DNA from: Earliella scabrosa
Taxonomy: Eukaryota; Basidiomycota; Agaricomycetes; Polyporales; Polyporaceae
Length of the DNA: 64,000 nt
NCBI GenBank assembly: GCA_022605405.1
Contig: JABYQQ010000008.1
Location: 434,001 to 498,000, forward strand
Direction of reading: 5' to 3'
The notes under the pieces were generated by a model. That model was not told where the DNA came from. It searched no databases and saw only the letters and a list, made by a program, of their open reading frames with translations. Below, one piece after another: positions 55,520 through 64,000 of the stretch. The position numbers were made by a program, and so were the translations under genes. Each line of letters starts with the position of its first letter. Within the stretch, counting starts at the first letter, position 1.

Positions 55520-56258
55520 TATGTTTGCTTGCTTACAGAATTTGTGTTTTGGGTGCAAAATGCATTAGTCCCATTTGCAAAGCTAAATGGTCACATGCCC
55601 CATGACTTTGCATTTCTGTCCCTGTGCATTGAAAACCTGCCCACCCTATTTAGAGATCCCTCTCTGTCACATTTATTCTCCCCAAATTTTGTATCATAAT
55701 ATTGACAGGTCTTTGCTTTCTCAGAATTTTTTGCCTCTCAATTTGTGTCCTGCTCTCAGTATCATTGCAAAAACTCAGTGTGATCCAGGAGCACTTCATA
55801 CCACTCCTCCTACCAAATTTAGCATTGCCTGAACTTGCTGAGTGATGGCGCTTCTTTTCTCTTTTCTGAGATCTAAGCATCTATAAACTGTTGGTACTTT
55901 GATGGGCTTCCTGCACCAACATTTCTGATTAACTGAATTACCATGCATCTTCTGGCAGATCTGCCAAATGCTTGATGCCCCCGTGTGCTCACACCGCCTT
56001 CAAGTTATGAGCCATCTAGTCAATGTCATATTGCCACCACTCTTTATCAAGATCCACAAATACACAAAGCTATTGCCTTCATGCCTCCCCAACACCCTTT
56101 TGCATTATTTGCCAATATTAGCCACCACTCTTGCTCATTTGTACTCCTTCACATGTCCCGCACTTGATCCTATGTGCAACTCTCATTCTACACCTTTGTT
56201 TCATGTCTATGTCATCTCACTTCAATCTGCTCTATAGACAGTGCAGTTAGCTCAATAC

Positions 56259-56974
56259 TAGTGTTGCAGGGTCCAATTCCAGAACTGATCAAGGACCACA
56301 GCTCAGACCAGGACCAAATCTCACTAGGACCGGAGTCCGAACCAGAATCAATTCCGTTGGTTCAGTTCTGTGGTCCCAGTCTGGTCCTCACATGGGCAGC
56401 CACCTGTAAAGGATCGGTCTGGACTGGTCTGGACCGGTCTGTGACTGCTCGAATATAGTACCATATACAGTAATTTTTCACTAGTTTTTGGGAATTTTTC
56501 GAATTTCTATGGGCCATTTTCATTGTGTCAATCAATGAGCCCATGATGATGCTCATATCAAACCTAGATAACACATTTATCTAAGCATCTATACTGATAT
56601 AATCTTATCTGAGTGCCACTGTATTAATTTGCCTCTTACTCCAGATCTATCAATGTCTTGTTGGCTCAGCTGGTACAGAGCACTTGCATTAGTATGGCCT
56701 TTTTGGGAGGCCCCAAGTTCAATTTCCACTTGTGCTGACTTGTTTTTAGTGGGCCACCCCAGTTAGACTGGTCCCCGGTCCAGAACCAGTCCAGACTGGC
56801 ATTGGTTCAGGACTGGTTTCAAACTGGGACTGAACGATGGTCCTGGTCAGAACTGCTGGGACTGGATCATCAGTCCGGTCCTCTGCCACTCAATGCAGTC
56901 CTGTCCAGTCCTGGTCCTTGGTGTTGCCTCAGAGGGGTCAAAAGACCGGACAAGACCAAGACCCTGGAAAACTA
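56259..56974. mobile_element. hAT-type MITE, older copy of the 46871 family
   Basis: 716 bp, ends TAGTGTTGCAGGGTCC and CCTGGAAAACTA; exact 8-bp duplication CTCAATAC (56251-56258 and 56975-56982). It has the same order of GGTCC arrays, AT-rich core and tRNA-like segment, with many transitions. From 56983 to 57378 no gene is seen. Confidence 0.85.
56657..56740 (+). other. Second tRNA-like segment
   Basis: TGGCTCAGCTGG is unchanged from the 47269 copy. The B-box-like part reads AAGTTCAATTT and is weakened. The A box is kept while neighbouring bases have drifted. Confidence 0.5.
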
Positions 56975-57378
56975 CTCAATACCAACATGTCTCTTGCAGC
57001 ATAATTACATCACCCCTGTCTTCTTGCCTCTTGTGCACCCATGTATGCATTCTGTAAGGTATTGGCCTCCATACTCAATGTCCGTTCACCTGTAGTAATG
57101 TATGCATCTATGGATGTCTACTAGAGGCCAGCAGCCTATATCCTACATGCATTCAAGCACTCTTCCTACTGTCTCAAGGTCACCATGTGCAACAAGTATC
57201 AATCAACCATCACTCTTCAAGTGCACAACCATTGTATCAACCCTTACACTACTGAGTGTAGAGTCAGTCCAGAACTGTTCACGACATCACCAGATGGGCA
57301 CCCCTTCACATGAGTCCATTCTGCCATCCACATAAAGATGTTCCCACACATGCACTTTAATGGTGAATGCACTCTGCA

Positions 57379-57904
57379 TTATGATTGATGAGGTAATGAT
57401 GAAATCGTCCTTTATGTCGACATTCCCTGTCACAATGATTCGACCCCGTGGGAACTGACTTCAAACTCCGATTACTAAAGCCTTATACTTACATCAGCAC
57501 TTGTAACAAGGTTTCTTATGAGCCCAAACCCTGAGCTAGGGTTAGGTCAAGCACTATAGGGTTAGACGGGCGCCCATCACGCGTACTTACTAGTACAATC
57601 ACCTAGCCTTTGAATGCTATAGTTAAGTCTTCTAGCACAATGGCTACATACTACACCCTTAATGTAGATGCCTCTCAAACACAGTGCTGTATGGTACTGG
57701 CTGAGTCACTGCTGGGCAGGCCTCCGTTGTGCCGGAGGCCTGCTCAGCAATGGGTGTCTAGTACTTGTAGACGTGTTTGGCTGTGTATAGGGAATACTAG
57801 TTATGGCACTTCCGATACTGCTTCATAGTCATCATTATTATATGGATCTTGGCATATTCTAACCTCATCAATCATTTCTGCCAAAGATGGCCCACTCCCT
57901 CCAA
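57379..57904 (+). mobile_element. Helentron-like non-autonomous element, copy H4
   Basis: 5' end TTATGATTGATGAGGTAATG, then GTCGACATTCCCTGTCAC and ACCCCGTGGGAA. 3' end CTCATCAATCATTTCTGCCA with hairpin GCCA-AAGA-TGGC and CCCACTCCCTCCAA. About 0.53 kb, with AAACCCTGAGCTAGGGTT and the hairpin at 57711. Confidence 0.65.
57711..57748. other. 16-bp-stem hairpin inside H4
   Basis: GCTGGGCAGGCCTCCG pairs with CGGAGGCCTGCTCAGC (one G-T type mismatch) over a 6-base loop. Structural counterpart of 9373 and 54488. Confidence 0.7.
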
Positions 57905-59186
57905 GTTGGATCTGGCCTTTGACAGTTCTCCAGAAGTTTTACTACTACTGTGAACATGCTCTCATGTCATATCCGGCCTTCCACAGTTCTCAAGAAGAGG
58001 TGAGCTTCACTCTTGCATTCTTCTGCTGCTACTCTGAAGCTTCTCTTGCGACTAACCTGGCCTTCTGCAATTTCCACAAAGGTGTCAAGGTGGTTTTGCA
58101 TCATGGAGTCCTTGCGCAGACCTTGCAAAGCGGTTAGCAGTGGTCAGTAGTAGTCTCACTCAGGTGTGCCCAGGTGTGAACAAGTGTGGGCAGTGAAGTT
58201 CACTGGTGTGATTGATAGACAGGAGAGGCCAGAGCAAACCACCTTTGATATGTTCGGTGAAGGCATGGAGGTGGAGGGATGCTGAGGGTGCTGTGCTTTG
58301 TGAGGGTGAGTCAAGCATGAGTGATGTCTTCATCAGTTTGGATGAAGGTGGCCAGGGGGTTCGTGACAAGTGCACATCAGATGGTTCATGTTCTACAAGA
58401 AGAACAAGCAAGAACCTGGGCAACCACACAGATTCAGCAAAGTCTCACAAGAGAGTACGAAATGCAGACATGGAGCAGAGAGAGACAAGTCAAACAACAC
58501 ATCATATTCATGTATATAGTAGAAGGCCCGAAGAGTGGAGAAGGAAACCTGCTAAATAACAGATGAACATCAGACGAACACAATGGTTGACTGGTCGATC
58601 TTCAGTGACCTTCAGGAAGCCGTGGCACAACATTTACACTCAGACAAAATAATTTAAGTGGGGTTAAGCAGGTGTTCTATAATTTGAAAAAGAGAGAGGA
58701 AGAAACGAGATGCACCAGCAGCAAAAGGCGGAAGGCATGTCCCACACGCATTCGCGCAAATGGGCGCTAAAAATGTCGTGAACAGAATGAGCACCTATCA
58801 TCCGGTTGTTCTCCAACATTCCGGACCCTTCCTTGTAATTGAAATTTTTCTGTATGTCATGAAAGCATCCAGAGCTCGAATGCTCTTTTTCGATTTGACA
58901 CCATGCAGTGGTCATAGAAACATAGGTAGGGCGGACAGAATCTCATTCACAACGGACAGAAAAGCGCGGGAACACGGGCGAGAATGTTGAAGTAGGCGGG
59001 CTGTATTCTGTTGATAGACCGGACTGTGTCTGACAACACTAGTCAATGCAATCTTTCCTTGTCTCCTCATTTATTGTCCGTGAAACCACTGCATCTTGAA
59101 ACTGGACGAAAATAGCACTGAAAATACATAAGGCCACAGACACACTAGTTACAAGTAATAATCTACAATGAATCAATCTCATCGGA
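57905..59186. other. Stretch without a supported gene
   Basis: Open frames here are short, without introns or recognisable motifs. Composition turns from AT-rich to GC-rich towards 59150. It probably includes the 3' end of the Abo1/Yta7-type transcript. Confidence 0.5.
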
Positions 59187-62100
59187 TCATGGCGAAGGCA
59201 CCTCCATGTCATCCAATGCAACCTCCTCCACAAATGTCCTTGCTTCTTCCTTCAGCTCCCTCAGCAAACCGTCCCGATCCCATTCCGCACGGTGTCGCCA
59301 TACGATGCCTAGACACGTGGCACGAAGCTGTTCGAGCTGCTCGACATTCAGTGACCCGGTCGCGTCCCGAAGGTACGTCTTCAGGTGCTCCAGCATGCCT
59401 TCATCTAGATGGAAGTCGGGGAGAGGCGGCGTAGGCGACCGCTCGACCTCCATTGGCTGCTCGGGCTGCGTCTGGTGCTCCGCTGAGGTGTCTCCTTCAA
59501 CAGCCAGTTGCTCGTGGGAGGTTTCGTCCATTGGATGATCGCTGTCACCGTTCGGGAGCACTTGTGCCTCCGAAGGAAGTCCATTGAGAGCGCCGTGAAC
59601 GGATTGAGGAGCCGACTGTTGAGTTTCGACTGCGGCCTCAGTCGGTGTAGGGAAGCCGAACGGGTTATCTGGCGGATCTGTCGGGACGCGGGACTGGATA
59701 TCCGTCGGCGACATCGGATTGAGGAGCGATGGGTCAAAGCCGCTCTTCCGAGGGGCCTCAAGAACCTCACCAGAGGCTTCAGCAGCAGAAGCGGAAGCGA
59801 TACCGTTCGGGGGAGATGAAACGGACGTGGGGAGTGGGACCTCGTCTGCAAAGCGGACGCTCATCGAACGACCCCCGGCGGAGGGCGAACCTGGGTGGTC
59901 CTCGCCGTCGGTCCGTGATTTCTTCGCGACGCGCTCTCCATTCTCGTCTTCCGAAGGGGTGGTCTCCGCGCCGTTCGAACGCTGCCTCTTACCCCTGCGT
60001 TCCAACAAACTGATGTCCGTGATCGGAATCTCCGGTTCCTGACCGTTGTGTCGCGCGCTTCTACGCGTGCCGGGAGCGTATGGGCCATTCTGCGTTGGTT
60101 GCTTCTCCTTCTCCTTCTCCTTCCTGAACTCTTCGCGACGCTTCCGCTCACGCCCCGCCATGCGCTGGCACTCGAGCCTGAATTGCGGGTCGAAGTCCTG
60201 AATGCTGACTTCGGCAGCGGTGAGCATCGCCTGCGCCCTAAAGAGGCGCTCGGGGTCCTCGTTGATTCGGACGTGAGCATTGTGGACGATCCTGCGGATA
60301 TCGTCGAGGAAGTCGTCGGGAGTGAGATAGCGTCCCTTGTACAGCTCAACATTCATGCGCTCGAGATCCATGTCAATGAGCCTAGGTTCTTGCGCAATCT
60401 GGGCTTGGACTTGGTTGTCGACAGCGACCTCGACGATTTGTTCGGAATGGGACTCCTGCACTATCTCCATGCCGTCCGGGCCGCTCTGCACCTGCACCGT
60501 AGATGAAACGATGTCGATCTGAGCAGGGGCAGGAGCGGGAGCGGGAGGAGGGGCGCTGAAATCATAATTGTACTCCTCCTATGGTACAACTGATGAGGGA
60601 ATTTCGCAAACGAACAGAGGCTTTGGCTCACCGCGGCACGTTTGGTGAAACGTTTGAACTTCCTCTTCAGTTCGCTGAGAATCGGGCCGAGGCGGTACTT
60701 CAGCAGAGTGATCACGCGCTGGTCGTTCTCCTCTTGCAATGCCAGCTCCGCAGCGGTCGGTTGACGAGGTTCCACTGGAGGAGCGACAGGGAGTTCCTCC
60801 AGCACTCTCTTCTTGCGCTTGATGCCGTCAGGGAACTCGTTCGGGGGACGCCGGACATCCTTGAGGAGGCCTTCGAAGAACTGCTCCCGTTGAGAGGCGG
60901 AAGGAGCTGTTAGCCCAACGCGATTCTCCCTGATTGGCCCAAACCATTGGCGCACATCGCGAGGCAGTTGAGTGAACGCGCCATCGACGACAGCGAGTAG
61001 CAGGACAGGGTCGGTGGGCGCCAGCGTGTCAAGCATAGCGCGGACGGTCGTCCGCGCTGTCTCCGTTACGGCGGCACACCAACCAGCCAAGGAGGGAATG
61101 TACACGACCGAAGGTTGATGCCGCTTAGCCTCCACGAATAGCTGAACGATCGCTGCCTCAGGCGTCTGTGTGTTCCTTATCAGTCATTGTTACGAGACTG
61201 GATGCCATCGCCGGACGCACCCTTGTCGAGTCGGACATCAGAGTACCCAAGTCCAAACTCTGGACGTGGTATCCCTCGAGGAAATGGAGTGCAGCTGCGG
61301 CGATGTAACCCTGCCCCATGCCGACTGGGCCGTGCAAAACAACTCTTGGACGGTACACGCGCAACGTCTCCATCGACTGGATCATGAGCTCCCGCTCGAG
61401 AGCGCCTTCCGAACTCTCGTCTTCCCACTCAGCCTCTTCCAGTGCGGTTCGTTTCTTGCTCACAGGTAGCACCTTGCCGATGATCTCTTTTAGCTTATCC
61501 AAGGAATCCTGGAGGAGAGGCACGAGCTGCGTAGGGAGCGGGGTGGCGGCAGAAGAGACAGAACGGGCTGAAGACGGTACAAGCTCTAGAACGGACATCA
61601 GTATACGAGAATGAACAGCCCGGGGACAGGGTACGGACTCTTGACTGAGATCATGAAGTCTCGTAGCTCAACCTCGATCGTCTCGGGCTTGAGCAGCAGC
61701 CGATCATTGGACTTGTAGATCTGAGGGTAACGACGTTGCACGGCGTTGAGAGCTGCTTCTGTGCACAACGCCTACACGGAGAACAACACCTGAATCGCAT
61801 GGTCATGACACAAGGAACCAGTGCGACTTACCCGCAGATCGGCACCCCCATACCCCTTGGTCAGCTTTGCCAACCCCTTTGCGTTCTCCTCGCCTTTCTC
61901 GCCTTCCCAACCGGCCCAATTCTTCGTCATGATGCGCAAGATCCGTTCCCTAGCGTCCAACCCAGGTAGGGGGAAGTAGAATTCCCTGTCGAACCGCCCA
62001 GGTCGACGAAGCGCAGGATCAATCGCGTCAGGACGGTTCGTCGCGCCGATCACAACTACCTGACCGCGGCCATCCATGCCGTCCATCAGTGCAAGCAACG

Positions 62101-64000
62101 TTGAGACGATGGACGCATGAATCTGATCCTGCTTTGACGAGCGAACCGGGGCAAGACCGTCGATCTCGTCAAAGAAGATGATACTGGGTTGCTGATTGCG
62201 AGCTTCCTCAAAGAGCAACCGGAGCTGACGTTCGGCCTCGCCCACCCACTTGGACAGACAGTCGGCACCCTTCCGCATGAAGAAGGCTGGTACGATGCGG
62301 TCATAAGACAATGTATCATGCGGACAAAAACTATACAGGACCCACAGATGCCTTTGCCATTGGACCGACAGCTCGCGGCGAGAGCTCGCGCAAGAAGGGT
62401 TTTACCAGTCCCTGGGGGACCGTGGAAGAGAACGCCGCGAGGAGGAGTAAGGTTGAAACGCTGGAAGACCTCAGGGTAGAGGAGGGGCAAGAGTGTCATC
62501 TCCTTCAACGAATTGATGTCTACACCACCAGCGGTCAGGTCCGTGTGACGGCGTGAACGTCAGAAGACTCACGATCGTCCAATCCGCCAACTTCGTCAAA
62601 GGTGACGTTCTGGTTGACGCCGAGGGGATCGGCGTCCGCAAGTACTGCAAGGACATGAATGACAGAACACAAGGGGTTTTTCATGAGACGCACCTGCATC
62701 GCCCACTTTGCCCAAATTCGACGGCGTCCCAGCAGCAGCCGCCAGATCTCCCGGCAAGAAGCCACCCGCTGCACCTGCACCCCCGGCAAAGATCCCACCA
62801 CCGCCAGCGCCAGCAAGGCCTCCGAATGGCTTTCGGGGAGTTCGGGTCGCATAGTCAGAGTCCTTGACGAGTGTCAGTGGTATGCCAGAGGTAGAATGGA
62901 CGATCTTACCGAGTCGTCAGCAGCCCCGCCCATCCACCTGCTAAGCTCGGCACCGGTTGCGCTCCAGCCCGGAGGCTTCGGTCGACTCGCATTGCGGCCA
63001 TGAGACCTGTTCGGGCCAGAACGAGGTTTTGGGGGAGGACGCATCTCTTCTAGAGGGGGCGGGATTGCATAGTTGATTTTGGCGCGCTGTCGCAGAGCAT
63101 ACGGCTTGCCGTCCTGCTCTGGCTCAGGATCGGCATCACCGTCCGCATCGGCGTCGGCGTCGGCATCGAGCTCCTCGGGGGGAGTGACAGGGGCTTCGTC
63201 GAGAGAGCCGTCGCCATCGGCGGAGCCAGAGGAAGGGTCGTCGACATAGCCTTCCTCCTCGTCATCGTCGTGAGCACTAGAGCGTGTACGACGAGCTAGA
63301 CGACTGCGAGAAGGTCGCGACGATGATGGCCTGGGTTGGGAACGCCCATTGGGTCGTCGCGAGAGTCGACCAGTTCCGTTGGACTGGCCGTTGGAAGCGT
63401 TCTTGCTTCTGTTACGGGTATGGTAGCGGCCGACCTTGGGCCCGTCCTCCTCGTCGCTGACAATGAAACCGTTCAGTTTGTTGGAGTGTCCGCGACTTCG
63501 GGTGCGACGGAGAGCGTAGCGACCAGATTGCTCTGCCTCTTCGTCGTCGTCATCCTGGTCCTGATCAGTGTCATGGGCGGCTTGCTTGCCCTTGCCTTTG
63601 GGGGAGATGAGGTCAATGGGGTCGTCCTCGCTGGCAGACTCCCTGTAGGACTTCTTCTGGACGCGACGACCGCGAGATGAGACGCGATACTGGACCGGGG
63701 CCTCTTCCTCCTCTTCCTCGGCTTCGTTGGGATTGTCTTCTTCGGCCATTGAGGCATTGCTTTCGTGGTACTCGGAACCGGAGGCGGGAGGGCTAGACTG
63801 GCTGGGTTGGTGACGGGCAGCGCCGCGAGTGGTGGGAGCCATGGGAGGGAGCTTGATGCGGAGGCCTGACAACGGAGACGGGGCGGGGTCGGAAGGAGGG
63901 AGGGGTGGCGGGAGAGAGGGATCAAGGAGAGGATCGATTTGGTAGTCGAGCGGTTGGGGCTGATAGAGCTGAGGCTGAGGATGAGGGTGAGGATGAGGGG
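59187..64000 (-). CDS. YTA7: Abo1/Yta7/ATAD2-type AAA-bromodomain histone chaperone, partial at the N-terminus
   Basis: Order from the N-terminus: a Pro-rich start running off the window; an acidic, serine-rich nuclear region (63872-62880); first AAA domain with Walker A GPPGTGKT and Walker B IIFFDEIDGLAP, then GATNRPDAIDPALRRPGRFD (62510-61772); a second, degenerate AAA domain (LHGPVGMGQGYIAAAALHFL, and VVYIPSLAGW lacking the Walker B acids); a bromodomain (LERMNVELYKGRYLTPDDFL, RIVHNAHVRINEDPERLFRA, 60380-60180); and a charged C-terminus ending at 59187. One active plus one dead AAA ring with a bromodomain is the known design of Abo1/Yta7/ATAD2, hexameric ATPases that bind histone H3-H4 and control nucleosome density. 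Introns are short. Its GC-rich codon use and intact frames contrast with the transposon region beside it. Confidence 0.85.

Noticed and set aside
53641..57904. Treating the Helentron-like copies as cut-and-paste MITEs
   Set aside because: Their two ends are not symmetric inverted repeats, no target duplication is seen, and the one testable junction shows none.

Overview
The window is nuclear DNA of a filamentous basidiomycete, most likely an Agaricomycete. Support comes from genes broken by many short GT-AG introns (about 40-130 bp), a KDZ-superfamily transposase, a TET/JBP-type dioxygenase gene, Zn2Cys6 cluster proteins, a chromodomain Ty3/gypsy element and an Abo1/Yta7-type AAA-bromodomain gene. 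All reading was by eye; no homology search was run.

Layout. 1-3442 (minus): a multi-exon TET/JBP-like 2-oxoglutarate/Fe(II) dioxygenase gene and, downstream, a coding stretch that runs off the window. 3600-6447: a 2.8-kb fold-back element, almost entirely inverted repeat, with CACCTG ends and a 7-bp target duplication. 6460-8066: a 90-bp-period repeat block, then a promoter. 8067-10802: a Zn2Cys6-type gene split by a rolling-circle (Helentron-like) insertion. 11199-21304: a complete 10.1-kb KDZ transposon with CACCTG ends, 7-bp target duplication, GC-rich terminal inverted repeats of about 0.8-0.9 kb, an apparently intact transposase gene and two further genes. 21426-23711: a second Zn2Cys6-type gene; the transposon sits in its upstream region. 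24518-27670: an Agaricomycete-type gene of unknown function split by a small inverted-repeat element.

27700-59100 is AT-rich and almost wholly transposon-derived: Helentron-like elements and ends, a Tc1-like pseudogene, one unidentified spliced gene (33051-34673), a two-gene Tc1/mariner-type transposon (35637-38795), a full-length but dead chromovirus (40120-48227) carrying three later insertions, hAT-type MITEs with 8-bp target duplications, TA-flanked GC-rich MITEs, a 305-bp TRIM retroelement and solo LTRs. 59187-64000 (minus) is an ordinary GC-rich housekeeping gene, the Abo1/Yta7/ATAD2-type histone-interacting ATPase, whose N-terminus runs off the right edge.

Connections. The KDZ transposon, a fold-back element with the same end sequence and target-duplication length, and a TET/JBP-type dioxygenase gene lie within 21 kb; in basidiomycetes these two gene families are known to travel together. 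Three neighbouring genes, two of them coding for Zn2Cys6 proteins, carry the same CGG-N6-CCG-like palindrome 220-360 bp upstream of their start. A paralogue comparison inside the window gives the exact empty site of one Helentron-like insertion and shows no target duplication. Several MITEs are packed with a family-specific short palindrome, and one MITE family carries a tRNA-like RNA polymerase III promoter.
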